Assembly: GCF_016894385.1 (NCBI RefSeq)
Contig: NZ_CP069811.1
Span: 224,501 to 288,500, forward strand
Source: Cupriavidus oxalaticus
GTDB taxonomy: Bacteria; Pseudomonadota; Gammaproteobacteria; Burkholderiales; Burkholderiaceae
Direction of reading: 5' to 3'
DNA length: 64,000 nucleotides
In this document: positions 1 through 8,853 of the stretch, piece by piece
How positions within the stretch are numbered: the first letter of the stretch is position 1
Layout of the letters: each line of letters starts with the position of its first letter
Made by a program: the position numbers and the translations under genes
Notes under the pieces: model-generated
The model's input: only the letters and a program-made list of their open reading frames with translations
The model's database searches: none
What the model was told of the DNA's origin: nothing

Positions 1-344
1 TCAACCATATCAAGGCCGGCAAGCTGCGCGCGCTGGCGGTGACCGCGGACAAGCGCTCGGCGCTGCTGCCCGATGTGCCGACGCTGGCCGAGGCCGGCGT
101 GCCGGGCATCCAGATGAATGCCTGGTACGGCGTCTATGCGCCGGCCGGCACGCCGCCCGCCACGCTGCAGAAGCTGGGTACCGCGCTGTCGACCGTGATC
201 AGGGATCCCGATACCGTGCGCAAGCTGGCCGACGTGGGCGCCGTGCCCGGCACGCTGACTGCCGCGCAGTTCGATGCCTTCTCGCGCGCGGAGTACGCGC
301 GCTATGGCAAGCTGATCGCAGAGCTTGGCGTCAAGCTCGACTGA
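1..344 (+). CDS. Bug-family (TctC-like) tripartite tricarboxylate transporter substrate-binding protein, C-terminal part
   Basis: The reading frame is open at the left edge of the window (first complete codon at position 3) and ends with TGA at 342-344, so about 113 C-terminal residues are visible. The sequence NHIKAGKLRALAVT, then PDVPTLAEAGVPG, then NAWYGVYAPAGTP is the characteristic second-lobe signature of Bug periplasmic receptors. These proteins bind organic acids and deliver them to TctAB-type membrane proteins or act as orphan sensors. It sits 22 bp upstream of a PdxA-type dehydrogenase and a sugar-acid dehydratase, so the ligand may be a sugar acid used by those enzymes; that is inference. 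The signal peptide and first lobe lie outside the window. Confidence 0.9.
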   Translation, partial: NHIKAGKLRALAVTADKRSALLPDVPTLAEAGVPGIQMNAWYGVYAPAGTPPATLQKLGTALSTVIRDPDTVRKLADVGAVPGTLTAAQFDAFSRAEYARYGKLIAELGVKLD

Positions 345-366
345 GCCCGTATTTCAAGAGAACTTC

Positions 367-1386
367 ATGACTTCACGTCCACGAATCGCGATGGTGCTGG
401 GCGATCCCGCCGGCATCGGCCCCGAACTGATCGCGCGCCTGCTGGCCGATCCGGCCACCAGCGAACAGGCCGACATCCTGCTGATCGCCGACCGCGACGA
501 ATGGCGCCGCGGCATGCAGGTGGCGGGCGTCGAGCTGGCGCTGGCAGAGACCGACACCCTCGGGTTCGCACCCGGCGCGCCGCGCCTCTACCACTGGGAA
601 CTGGACGGCAGGCCCGCGTATCCGCGCGGCGCGTCCAGCGCCGAGGGCGGCCGCTACAGCCTGGGCACGCTGTCGCTGGCGCTGCAGCTGGCGCAGTCGG
701 GCCAGGCCGATGCGATCCTGTTCGGCCCGCTCAACAAGAGTTCGCTGCACGCCGCCGGCATGGACCATAGCGACGAGCTGCACTGGTTCGCCGAGCAGCT
801 TGCCTACCACGGCGATTTCTGCGAATTCAACGTGCTCGACGGCCTGTGGACCTCGCGCGTGACCTCGCACGTGGCGCTCAGGGACGTGCCGGCAATGATC
901 ACGCTGGAACGCGTCGGCGCCGCCATCGACCTGATCGACCAGGCGCTGCGCCGCGCCGGCATGGCGAGCCCGCGCATCGCCGTGTGCGGCCTGAACCCGC
1001 ACAACGGCGACAACGGCGCCTTCGGCCGCGAAGAGATCGACGTGATCGCCCCGGCCGTCGCCGCGGCGCGCGAGCGCGGCGTGAATGCCGCAGGCCCGTT
1101 CCCGGCCGACACCATCTTCCTGAAGGTGCAGGGCGGCCCGGCGCAGCGGCAGTTCGACGCCATCGTCACCATGTACCACGACCAGGGCCAGATCGGCATC
1201 AAGCTGATGGGCTTCTCGCGCGGCGTGACGGTGCAGGGCGGGCTGCCGGTGCCGATCACCACGCCGGCGCACGGCACCGCGTTCGATATCACGCAGCAGG
1301 GCCGCGCCGACCCCGGCGCCACGCAGCAGGCGTTCCAGATCGCCTGCCGCATGGGCGCGCAACGGCGCGCCGCCGCAAACGCCTAG
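367..1386 (+). CDS. PdxA-family NAD-dependent dehydrogenase (PdxA2-like)
   Basis: About 339 residues, the usual length of 4-hydroxythreonine-4-phosphate dehydrogenase family proteins. I place the start at the ATG at 367 ([20 protein letters not shown]). The open frame runs up to 325, but the extension overlaps the upstream gene and does not look like PdxA. Family signatures seen are GDPAGIGPE at the N-terminus, [16 protein letters not shown] with EEID, and [11 protein letters not shown] plus PAHGTAFDI near the C-terminus; these carry the metal-binding histidines and phosphate-binding residues. PdxA itself acts in vitamin B6 synthesis. Paralogues (PdxA2) oxidise phosphorylated four-carbon sugar acids such as 4-phospho-erythronate or -threonate. 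The neighbouring Bug receptor and sugar-acid dehydratase favour the catabolic PdxA2 role, but the substrate is not readable from sequence. Confidence 0.85.
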   Translation: MTSRPRIAMVLGDPAGIGPELIARLLADPATSEQADILLIADRDEWRRGMQVAGVELALAETDTLGFAPGAPRLYHWELDGRPAYPRGASSAEGGRYSLGTLSLALQLAQSGQADAILFGPLNKSSLHAAGMDHSDELHWFAEQLAYHGDFCEFNVLDGLWTSRVTSHVALRDVPAMITLERVGAAIDLIDQALRRAGMASPRIAVCGLNPHNGDNGAFGREEIDVIAPAVAAARERGVNAAGPFPADTIFLKVQGGPAQRQFDAIVTMYHDQGQIGIKLMGFSRGVTVQGGLPVPITTPAHGTAFDITQQGRADPGATQQAFQIACRMGAQRRAAANA

Positions 1387-1478
1387 CCTCTCTCATCAAT
1401 CCATACCGGATCCAGCATGACCGCCCCCGGCGCGGCCGGGGAGCGTTCGCGCCAACGCATTGCCATCAGGAGTTGAAC

Positions 1479-2654
1479 ATGAAGATCACCAACGTCCGCG
1501 CCCGCGTTTTCGAATGGAAGGGCAAGACCGTGCCGCCGCAGGCGCATTTCTGCACCAACGCCACCGACATCCTGTTCGAACGCGGCGATGCCATGGGCTC
1601 GTTCCGCTTCCACGGCTGGATGGTGGTCGAGGTCGAGACCGACACCGGCCTGGTCGGCATCGGCAACTGCGCGCTGGCCCCGCGCGTGGCCAGGCAGATC
1701 GTCGACGAGTACCTGGCGCCGGTGGTGCTCGGCCAGGACCCGTTCGACAACGAGTACCTGTGGCAGAAGATGTATCGCCGCACGCACGCCTGGGGCCGCA
1801 AGGGCATCGGCATGGCGGCGATCTCGGCGGTCGACATCGCGCTGTGGGACCTGATGGGCAAGGCCGTCGGCAAGCCGGTGTTCAAGCTGCTGGGCGGGCG
1901 CACCAAGGAAAAGATCTGGTGCTATGCCTCCAAGCTCTACAACAACGACGACCGCGATGCCTTCCTGGCAGAAGCGCAAGGCTACCTCGACCAGGGCTTT
2001 ACCGCGATGAAGATGCGCTTCGGCTACGGCCCCAAGGACGGCCCCGCCGGCATGCAGAAGAACATCGAGCAGGTGCGGCTGCTGCGCGAGCTGGTCGGCG
2101 ACGGCGTCGACATCATGCTGGAGTGCTACATGGGCTGGACGCTGGAATACGCGCGCCGCATGCTGCCGCGCCTGGCGGAGTTCAACCCCCGCTGGCTGGA
2201 AGAGCCGGTGATCGCCGACGATATCGAAGGCTATGTCGAGCTGAAGAAGGCAAGCCCGTTCCCGATCTCCGGCGGCGAGCACGAGTTCACCTCATACGGC
2301 TTCAAGGACCTGCTGGAGCGCCGCGCCGTCGACGTGATCCAGTACGACACCAACCGCGTTGGCGGCATCACCGCTGCGCAGAAGATCAACGCGATGGCCG
2401 AGGCCTGGTCGGTGCCGGTGATCCCGCACGCGGGGCAGATGCACAACTACCACCTGACCATGGCGTCGACCGCATCGCCGATGTCGGAGTACTTCCCCGT
2501 GCACGACGTCGAGGTCGGCAACGAGCTGTTCTACTACATCTTCAGGGGCGATCCGGCGCCCGACAACGGCTACCTGCAGCTTGACGACAACCTGCCGGGA
2601 CTGGGGCTGGAGTTGAACGAGGCGTACTTCAGCCAGTTCAACATCATCGGCTGA
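1479..2654 (+). CDS. Enolase-superfamily sugar-acid dehydratase, L-rhamnonate dehydratase-like
   Basis: 391 residues starting at the ATG at 1479 after AGGAG (ATCAGGAGTTGAAC). A longer open frame begins far upstream, but it overlaps the previous gene out of frame and is a shadow. The architecture is a mandelate racemase/enolase fold: an N-terminal capping domain, then a barrel. Marks of the rhamnonate dehydratase (RhmD) branch include [14 protein letters not shown], the metal-ligand strands ending in [14 protein letters not shown] and [19 protein letters not shown], and the catalytic histidine in [12 protein letters not shown]. These enzymes abstract the alpha proton of an acid sugar and eliminate water to give a 2-keto-3-deoxy acid. 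With the Bug receptor and PdxA-like gene it probably forms a sugar-acid catabolic operon. The exact substrate is uncertain. Confidence 0.82.
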   Translation: MKITNVRARVFEWKGKTVPPQAHFCTNATDILFERGDAMGSFRFHGWMVVEVETDTGLVGIGNCALAPRVARQIVDEYLAPVVLGQDPFDNEYLWQKMYRRTHAWGRKGIGMAAISAVDIALWDLMGKAVGKPVFKLLGGRTKEKIWCYASKLYNNDDRDAFLAEAQGYLDQGFTAMKMRFGYGPKDGPAGMQKNIEQVRLLRELVGDGVDIMLECYMGWTLEYARRMLPRLAEFNPRWLEEPVIADDIEGYVELKKASPFPISGGEHEFTSYGFKDLLERRAVDVIQYDTNRVGGITAAQKINAMAEAWSVPVIPHAGQMHNYHLTMASTASPMSEYFPVHDVEVGNELFYYIFRGDPAPDNGYLQLDDNLPGLGLELNEAYFSQFNIIG

Positions 2655-2718
2655 CGGGCCCTGGCGCACTACAATCAAGAGGCGCAATGCCCTTGTTGCC
2701 CTTGTCCTGGAGTTCGCC

Positions 2719-3276
2719 ATGGCCAGATCCCGCCGTCTGCTGGCCGCCTGCGCGGCGCCCATCGGCCTGATGTGTGCCCTGAGTACCATCAGTGCCTTCG
2801 CCGCGTCGCCCGCCGGAACGCTGACTGTTTCCTTCCTCCATCCCGAAACCTACACCGATGCCGCCTACCGCAGCGCATACGGCAGCGACCGCGAGCGCGC
2901 GCAGGTGATGAACGATATCCACAGCCACTTCGACGAGCTGGCGGCGCGCTACCTGCCGCAGGGTTATGCGTTGAGCATCGAGGTGCTCGATGTCGACCTG
3001 GCGGGACATTTCGAGCCATGGCGCGTGCGCGGCTATGACGTGCGCATCGTGCGCGATGTCACCTGGCCGCGCATGACGCTGCGCTATGCACTGCGCGGCA
3101 GCGACGGTGCCGTGATCGGCAGCGGCGAGCAGCGTATCTCCGACCAGAACTTCAACATGGGCGTCAACGTCTACAGCCAGAGCGACAGGCTGCGCTATGA
3201 AAAGGCGATGATGGACCGCTGGTTCGACGAGACCGTCAGGCGCCGGCTTGCAACGCGCCAGACGGGGCAAGGATGA
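2719..3276 (+). CDS. Exported DUF3016 family protein
   Basis: 185 residues with a clear Sec signal peptide: basic start MARSRR, hydrophobic core, then SAFAA around residue 30. The mature part matches the feel of DUF3016 proteins: VSFLHPETYTD near the start, then LPQGYALSIEVLDVDLAGHFEP, a strand with RIVRDVTWPRMTLRYAL, and a GSGEQRISDQNF strand, followed by a charged C-terminal helix (MMDRWFDETV). The function of this family is not established. It is periplasmic by prediction. It follows the dehydratase by 64 bp but is not obviously metabolic and may be independently transcribed. Confidence 0.75.
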   Translation: MARSRRLLAACAAPIGLMCALSTISAFAASPAGTLTVSFLHPETYTDAAYRSAYGSDRERAQVMNDIHSHFDELAARYLPQGYALSIEVLDVDLAGHFEPWRVRGYDVRIVRDVTWPRMTLRYALRGSDGAVIGSGEQRISDQNFNMGVNVYSQSDRLRYEKAMMDRWFDETVRRRLATRQTGQG

Positions 3277-3317
3277 TCTAGCGCCTGCCCGCCGCGGGCG
3301 CGCAGCATTGCGCGCAG

Positions 3318-3554
3318 TTACGGCCGCCGCTTCTTCCACTCATAGTCGGGCGGCGGATCCGCCGCGCCGGCGCGCCCGACCGAGTTCGGGTTCTCCGAGC
3401 ACAGGGTGACAAAGCTCACCGGCTCGCCTGCATGCTGGCGCTGCCGCAGCGCTTCGGTAAAGTGCAGCGCCTCGCGCATCGCATCGCTGGGGAATGACTG
3501 CGCGTGGGGACTGAGTCCGGCGCCGCTGGCTTCGGACCAGTAGACCATGTACAT
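3318..3554 (-). CDS. Small conserved-looking hypothetical protein
   Basis: 78 residues, read leftward. The start at 3554 is supported by GAGGAG about five bases upstream on the minus strand. The protein begins MYMVYWSEA, continues with SFPSDAMREALHFTEALRQRQHAGEPVSF and ends with a basic tail (WKKRR). It has no signal peptide or membrane segment. Codon use is like its neighbours and the ribosome binding site is strong, so I regard it as a real gene. I do not recognise a family. It stands divergent to the tannase-like gene, with the shared 270-bp spacer carrying AT-rich palindromic sequence. Confidence 0.6.
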   Translation of the reverse strand: MYMVYWSEASGAGLSPHAQSFPSDAMREALHFTEALRQRQHAGEPVSFVTLCSENPNSVGRAGAADPPPDYEWKKRRP

Positions 3555-3694
3555 GAGTTCTCCTCGTCATTGCCGGCAACGTACCGGACACTGCAACCTT
3601 CATTCCCGATGCGGCGTTGCCGCGGGGCCGCATGGATGCCCTGCGGATTGCAATCCCTTCCTGCGCGCTTTGCAAGGATTTGCACCTGGCGTTG

Positions 3695-3738
3695 CCATAT
3701 ACATAAAATATGGATGGCTCTTGATGCATATATTTTAC
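3695..3738. promoter_or_regulatory. AT-rich palindromic control region upstream of the tannase-like gene
   Basis: CCATAT-N7-ATATGG forms a perfect 6-bp inverted repeat at 3695-3713, and a second AT-rich stretch (CATATATTTTAC) lies at 3727-3738. This is strikingly AT-rich for this genome. A very similar stretch (GTATATATTTTTC, 7522-7534) sits in the promoter of the LysR/alpha-beta-hydrolase pair. I infer binding sites for the same LysR-type regulator encoded at 6524-7486. Confidence 0.4.
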
Positions 3739-3823
3739 GTGCGCAAAGCGCGGTGATACCGTCTCGCTCCAGCATTCCCGGCCGCATCGCGGCACGACGC
3801 GAATGCATACGGAGGAGACAAGC

Positions 3824-6511
3824 ATGGCAAGGCATCAGGCTTTACACCGCGGCCGCAGGGGGCTGCGGTGGTTCGCCGCCGTCCTGGCGGCAACGCTGCT
3901 GGCCGCGGGTTGCGGCGGTGGCGACGATGCGCCGGTGGCGCAGGACCCCGGCGCTGCCAACGGCGCCGCGCCCGGCGGCGATCCGGGCGCGGGCGGCGAG
4001 GCGCCCGCGCTGTCGGCGCTCGACGCCTGCAACGCGCTCCAGGGCATGCCGATCCCGGCCGCGCAGCTGGCGCTGGCCACCGGTGGCGCCACCGTGAGCG
4101 GCGCCACGCTGATTGCCGCGGGCGCGGCGGGCAACACGCTGGGCGAGTACTGCCAGGTGCGCGGCGCGATCGCGCCGGTGGATCCGGCGGCGCCGTCGAT
4201 CCTGTTTGCGGTGAACCTGCCGACGCAATGGAATGGCAAGGGCATCCAGTTCGGCGGGGGCGGCTTTGACGGCAGGCTGATCGACGGCACCGAGACCGTG
4301 CGCTTCGCCATGCCCGACGACCCCGCGCCGCTGGCGCGCGGCTATGCCACCTGGGGCGACGATTCGGGCCACCAGAGCAGCAGCATCACCGACGGCCGCT
4401 TCGCGGTGAACGACGAGGCGCTGCGCAATTACGGCGGCGACACGCTGAAGAAGACCCATGACGTGGCGCTGGCGCTGATCCAGGCGCGTTACGGCAAGGC
4501 GCCGCAGCGCGCGTATTTCCTCGGCACCTCCACCGGCGGGCGCGATGCGCTGTCCTATATCCAGCGCTGGCCGGCCGACTATGACGGGGTGATCGCCAAC
4601 GAGCCGGCACTCAACTACACCGGCACGCGGCTCTCGAACGTGGCGGTGGGACGCGCGCTGTACCTGAACAACGGCGCGGGCTGGCTCAACCTGAACAAGA
4701 CGCTGCTGGTGCAGGATGCCGCGATGGCGGCGTGCGACCGCCTGGACGGCGTCGCAGACAAGATCGTCAGCAACGTCGAAGGCTGCCGCGCGGGCGCGCA
4801 GCAGGTGCTGGCCGGCCTGCGCTGCGCGGGCGGCGCCGACGCGGGCGACAGCTGCCTGTCGGATGCGCAGATCGCCACGGTCAAGGCCATCGAGGCGCCG
4901 CTGCAGCTGAACTACCCGCTCGCCAATGGCGTGACCGTGGCGGGCGGCTACAACCTGCTGGAAGGTGCGCTGGTGGCGGGCCCGTTCACTTCGCGCGATC
5001 TCGGCACGCGCCCCGTGCCGGGCAATCCGGCCACTACCGCGGACGCCAACATGTACGTCACCGGCGACCAGTGGGTGAAGTACTTCATCGCGCGCGACGC
5101 GGGCTTCGATGCGCTGACGTTCGATCCCGCCAGCCCGGGCAGCTGGACCGCCCGCGTGCAGGCCGTGTCGGCGCTGACCGATGCCACCAACCCCGATATC
5201 TCGGCCTTCCTGGCGCGCGGCGGGCGCCTGGTCCTGCTGCACGGGCTGGCCGACGAGGTCATCAGCCCCAATTCCACGATCGCGTGGTTCCAGGCGGTGA
5301 CGGCCACGGTGGGGCAGGGCGCGGTCGACCAGGGCATCCGCTTCTACACGGTGCCAGGCATGGGCCACGGCACCGGCAGCTTCCTGCCGGCGTGGAACTC
5401 ACTGACGGCGCTGGAGAACTGGGTCGAGCTGGGCGCGGCGCCGGGCACGCGCACGGTGATGGACACCAACGCGCAGACCTATGGCCGCACGCGCCCGCTG
5501 TGCCAGTACCCGGCATGGCCCAAGTACAAGGGCAGCGGCAGCGCGGATGCGGCGGTCAACTACACCTGCGAAGGCGCCAGCGGCGTGGTGCAGGCCTGCC
5601 TGAACCTGCCGTCGGCGGCGACTGCGTACAAGGGCGGCAATACCCTGGGTGAAGAGCTGACGGTCTCGGTGGACCCGGCCACGCTGCAATACACCGTGAC
5701 GGTCGATGCGAGCCTGCAGCGCGCCGCCGGCACGCAGCGCAGCGGACGGCTGTCGCCGCAGGGCGGCTGCACCTATGCCAGCGACGAGAACGGCGCCCGC
5801 TTCACCTTCGGCGGCGGCGGCGTGGTCACCGGCGGGGTGGTGCCGGCTTCGGGCGCGGGCTTTGCGCCGCTGCTGGCCTTCCGGAACGTGTCGTCGGACT
5901 ACAAGGCCGTGGCGGACATCTACAACGTCAACGGTATCCAGTACGCGGCAGCGGACCACGCCGCCACGGTGCGCAACGGCGCGGCGCGGCTGCGCTCGTC
6001 GGCGGCCACCTGGCAGACCTGCCAGGATCCCGGCACCGGCGGCTTCATCGTCTACGACGCGGCCTGCACCGCCACCACCAAGGGCTATATCGCGTGGAAT
6101 GCGGCGCGCAACGCCTTCGACTACATGGTCGGCGGCACCATCGCGGCCAATGACGGCACGCTGTCCGGCTCGCTCATCAGCGGCATGGTCAACGGCAAGC
6201 CGGTGCCGCTGGTGCTGACGCGCTCCGCGACGGCCTATGGCATGAGCGTCTACACGCCGCAGCCCGCCACGCTGCCGGTGGGCGCGGCGGACGGCACCTA
6301 TCGCCTGCAGGGCACCGACGGCATCCTGGCGGATGCGGACCTCGCGGGTGCCACCATCGTGCGTGCCGGCGCCAGCGGCGCGCTTGCCTACAACCTGCCG
6401 GTGGCGGGCGTGATGGCCGCAAGCGGCGATGTCAGCGGGTTCTATACCGCCAGCGGCGGGGTGCTGGCCGGCACCGCCGGGACGCGCTTCGAACTGGGCG
6501 TGATGTACTAG
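3824..6511 (+). CDS. Tannase/feruloyl esterase-family lipoprotein
   Basis: 895 residues from the ATG at 3824, which follows GGAGGAGAC at good spacing; an ATG at 3803 would place the SD inside the gene. The N-terminus is a lipoprotein signal (LLAAGC, lipidated Cys30), so it should be anchored in the outer membrane or exported. The tannase domain shows the nucleophile elbow GTSTGGRDAL (Ser about 236), the acid in LHGLADEV (Asp about 477) and the histidine in PGMGHGTG (about 515). Such enzymes cleave ester bonds of aromatic acids (gallate, ferulate, MHET-like). About 300 residues after the esterase domain form a beta-rich region unlike classical tannases and may bind substrate. It is followed by a convergent LysR gene; the substrate is unknown. 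Confidence 0.8.
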   Translation: MARHQALHRGRRGLRWFAAVLAATLLAAGCGGGDDAPVAQDPGAANGAAPGGDPGAGGEAPALSALDACNALQGMPIPAAQLALATGGATVSGATLIAAGAAGNTLGEYCQVRGAIAPVDPAAPSILFAVNLPTQWNGKGIQFGGGGFDGRLIDGTETVRFAMPDDPAPLARGYATWGDDSGHQSSSITDGRFAVNDEALRNYGGDTLKKTHDVALALIQARYGKAPQRAYFLGTSTGGRDALSYIQRWPADYDGVIANEPALNYTGTRLSNVAVGRALYLNNGAGWLNLNKTLLVQDAAMAACDRLDGVADKIVSNVEGCRAGAQQVLAGLRCAGGADAGDSCLSDAQIATVKAIEAPLQLNYPLANGVTVAGGYNLLEGALVAGPFTSRDLGTRPVPGNPATTADANMYVTGDQWVKYFIARDAGFDALTFDPASPGSWTARVQAVSALTDATNPDISAFLARGGRLVLLHGLADEVISPNSTIAWFQAVTATVGQGAVDQGIRFYTVPGMGHGTGSFLPAWNSLTALENWVELGAAPGTRTVMDTNAQTYGRTRPLCQYPAWPKYKGSGSADAAVNYTCEGASGVVQACLNLPSAATAYKGGNTLGEELTVSVDPATLQYTVTVDASLQRAAGTQRSGRLSPQGGCTYASDENGARFTFGGGGVVTGGVVPASGAGFAPLLAFRNVSSDYKAVADIYNVNGIQYAAADHAATVRNGAARLRSSAATWQTCQDPGTGGFIVYDAACTATTKGYIAWNAARNAFDYMVGGTIAANDGTLSGSLISGMVNGKPVPLVLTRSATAYGMSVYTPQPATLPVGAADGTYRLQGTDGILADADLAGATIVRAGASGALAYNLPVAGVMAASGDVSGFYTASGGVLAGTAGTRFELGVMY

Positions 6512-6523
6512 CCCACGCCCGGC

Positions 6524-7486
6524 TCAGGCGTCGGCCGCCTTTGCCGGCCGGCGCCGGTGCCGCGCGGCCAGCCGGTGCGTGAGCGCGACCAGCGCGGCCA
6601 GCGCCGGGTCGCCGCCCTGCGCGGCGTCCTCGCGATAGCCCAGCGTCAGCGGTGCGCGCAAGCGGTCCGCTTCCTGCATGGGGCAGTAGGCCACGCCGTG
6701 GCGGTTCAGGCTGGCCATCGAGCCCGGCACCACGCTGACGCCGGCGCCGGCAGCGACGAGGTTCAGGTTGGTCAGCATGCGCTCGACCTCGGCGCCCACG
6801 CGCGGCGTGAAGCCGAGCGCCTCGCAGGCGCGCAGCAGGTCGTGGTACATGCCCGGCGCGCCGGGGCGGCGTACCAGGATGAAAGGGTCGGCGGCCAGCT
6901 CGCGCAGCGACACCGGCGCCGTGGCCGCGATGCCCGCCGCCTGGCGCTTGCGCAGCAGCGGGTGGTCCAGCGGCAGCGCGATCACCATGTCTTCTTCCAG
7001 CAGCAGGTCAAAGCGCACGCCTTCCGGATGCTGCACCGGCGCACGCAGCAGCGCGGCGCTGAGGGTGCCGTCGGCCAGGCGCTCGATCGCCTCGGCCGCA
7101 TTGCATTCGGTGAGCGACAGCGCCACGCGCGGGAACCGGCGCCGGCACTCGCGCAGCACCTCGGGCGTGAGCCGGTGCGCCGCGGCGGAACTGGTGAAGC
7201 CGATCGCCAGCGACCCTTCGTCGCCGCGTGCCAGCCGCTGCATGCGCGCGCGCATCTGCGCGATGCGGCTGAACAGGTCTTCGGCGTCGTCGCGCAACGC
7301 CAGTCCGGCCGGGGTCAGCGCCACGCCGCGCGGCTGGCGCTCGAACAGGGCCACGCCCAGTTCGGCCTCGAGCGCCTTGAGCTGCTGCGACAGCGGCGGC
7401 TGCTGGATGCCGAGCTGCTCGGCCGCACGGGTCACCGAGCCATGCTCGGCCACGGCGAGGAAATAGCGCAGGTGCCGGAGTTCCAC
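6524..7486 (-). CDS. LysR-type transcriptional regulator
   Basis: About 320 residues when started at the GTG at 7486 (VELRHLRYFLAVAEHGS). The frame stays open to 7567, but the extra N-terminus would run through the operator region and is not LysR-like. The winged HTH is textbook: SVTRAAEQLGIQQPPLSQQLKALEAELG, then LFERQPRGVALTPAG, followed by a periplasmic-binding-protein-like effector domain. It is divergent from the alpha/beta-hydrolase lipoprotein gene and convergent with the tannase-like gene, so it probably controls one or both in response to an ester or aromatic acid. The inverted repeat at 7492-7506 directly before its start is the likely autoregulatory site. Confidence 0.88.
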   Translation of the reverse strand: MELRHLRYFLAVAEHGSVTRAAEQLGIQQPPLSQQLKALEAELGVALFERQPRGVALTPAGLALRDDAEDLFSRIAQMRARMQRLARGDEGSLAIGFTSSAAAHRLTPEVLRECRRRFPRVALSLTECNAAEAIERLADGTLSAALLRAPVQHPEGVRFDLLLEEDMVIALPLDHPLLRKRQAAGIAATAPVSLRELAADPFILVRRPGAPGMYHDLLRACEALGFTPRVGAEVERMLTNLNLVAAGAGVSVVPGSMASLNRHGVAYCPMQEADRLRAPLTLGYREDAAQGGDPALAALVALTHRLAARHRRRPAKAADA

Positions 7487-7491
7487 GTTGG

Positions 7492-7534
7492 TATATGTCA
7501 AATATATGGGATTGGCAGTAAGTATATATTTTTC
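7492..7534. promoter_or_regulatory. LysR-box-like operator between divergent genes
   Basis: TATATGTCAAATATA at 7492-7506 is a perfect inverted repeat (TATAT-N5-ATATA) and fits the T-N11-A LysR box. A second AT-rich tract, GTATATATTTTTC, follows at 7522-7534. This is the shared promoter zone of the minus-strand LysR gene and the plus-strand hydrolase gene. Confidence 0.55.
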
Positions 7535-7592
7535 AAGGTCGATGATCTGCCCTAACATCAGCCGCATTCAATACAGGAGACAGGAGACGCCC

Positions 7593-8738
7593 ATGCTTTC
7601 AGCCTTCGCCAATGCCTTGCCAGCAAGCCCGGCCCTTCGCCTCGCTTGCGCGGCGGTCACGGCAGCCGTTATCGCCGGTTGTGCCGCCACGCCTCCGGGT
7701 ACAACCGCGGCTGCCAGGCCTGCCGAAGCCACCAAGGTCGACACCGGCAAGCCGCACTGGCAGCGTGTGCACCTGGGCGCGGGCGCCGGCTATGACTTCC
7801 CGGTGTATGCGAATCACCGGCTCGACGGCGACCTGTCGCGCATCCGCGAGGTGGTGTTCGTGCAGCACGGCCTGCAGCGCAACGGCGATGACTACTACGC
7901 CGCCGGCGCGGCCCTGCTCAAGGCCAGCGGGCGCAATCCCGGCGAGGTCCTGCTGATCGCGCCCAACTTCCCCGGCACGCCGGACCAGGGCAAGGGTTTC
8001 GACGGCATGCCGCAGTGGTCGGTACAGGGCTGGATGAGCGGCGAGAACGCGGTCGACGCGCGCTTCCCGGTCAGCTCGCTGCAGCTGCTGGACGACCTGC
8101 TGGCGCTTGTCACCGACAAGGCGCGGCTGCCGCAGGTGAGCAAGGTGACGGTGGCGGGACATTCCGGCGGCGCGCAGATCGTGCATCGCTATGCGGTGCT
8201 GAACAACGTCGACGAGCGCATCCGCGCGCGCGGCATCGACCTGCGCTACGTGGTGGCCAATCCCTCGTCCTATCTCTATTTCACGCCGGTACGGCCGGCG
8301 GGCCCGGATGGCAAGTCGTTCGCACCCTATGACAAGACCGCCTGTCCTGACTACGACAAGTACCGCTACGGCATGCAGGACATCGTGCCCTATGCGCAGG
8401 GTGCCAGCGGCCTGTCGCTGTACCGGCGCTACATTGGCCGGCAGGTGACCTACCTGGCCGGCACCGAGGACAACGACCCCAACCACCGCGTGCTCGACAA
8501 GGCGTGCGGCGCCGAAGCCGAAGGGCCCACGCGGCTGCAGCGCGCGCGCGGCTACCTGCGCTACGAGCGCTACCTGGCCACGCCTGGCCAGGTGAGCCGC
8601 CACCAGGCGTATGAAGTGGTGGGCGTGGGCCATGACCAGGCGCGCATGTTCGGTTCGCAGTGCGGGGCCAGGGCGGTGTTCGGCATGGCGGAGTCGGCCA
8701 ATCCGGACGGTGCTGCCTGCCGCGCACCGCAGCTCTGA
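7593..8738 (+). CDS. Alpha/beta-hydrolase-fold lipoprotein
   Basis: 381 residues starting at the ATG at 7593, preceded by two AGGAGA boxes. The signal peptide ends in a lipobox (AAVIAGC, Cys30). The mature domain has VVFVQHGLQRNGDDYY (oxyanion strand), LLIAPNFPG, the nucleophile elbow GHSGGA (Ser about 191) and a late GVGHDQ histidine, giving a complete Ser-Asp-His layout. It looks like a secreted esterase or peptidase of unknown substrate. It is transcribed divergently from the LysR regulator and is its likely target. Two extracytoplasmic hydrolases around one regulator suggest use of an extracellular ester, but that is inference. Confidence 0.75.
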   Translation: MLSAFANALPASPALRLACAAVTAAVIAGCAATPPGTTAAARPAEATKVDTGKPHWQRVHLGAGAGYDFPVYANHRLDGDLSRIREVVFVQHGLQRNGDDYYAAGAALLKASGRNPGEVLLIAPNFPGTPDQGKGFDGMPQWSVQGWMSGENAVDARFPVSSLQLLDDLLALVTDKARLPQVSKVTVAGHSGGAQIVHRYAVLNNVDERIRARGIDLRYVVANPSSYLYFTPVRPAGPDGKSFAPYDKTACPDYDKYRYGMQDIVPYAQGASGLSLYRRYIGRQVTYLAGTEDNDPNHRVLDKACGAEAEGPTRLQRARGYLRYERYLATPGQVSRHQAYEVVGVGHDQARMFGSQCGARAVFGMAESANPDGAACRAPQL

Positions 8739-8853
8739 CGCACGGGAACGCCGGGGTTTGCCCCGGCAGCCAGTCCCGCCCGCGCGGTGCTAACATGCAG
8801 CGGTCCGCCGTCTGCCGGCGGATGGTCCCTGCCCAGGTGCGGGGCCTGCTTCC

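Noticed and set aside
846..1478. Long upstream extension of the dehydratase reading frame, over 200 residues
   Set aside because: It overlaps the PdxA-like gene out of frame and has an Arg/Pro/Ala-rich shadow composition; the SD-preceded ATG at 1479 gives the family N-terminus.
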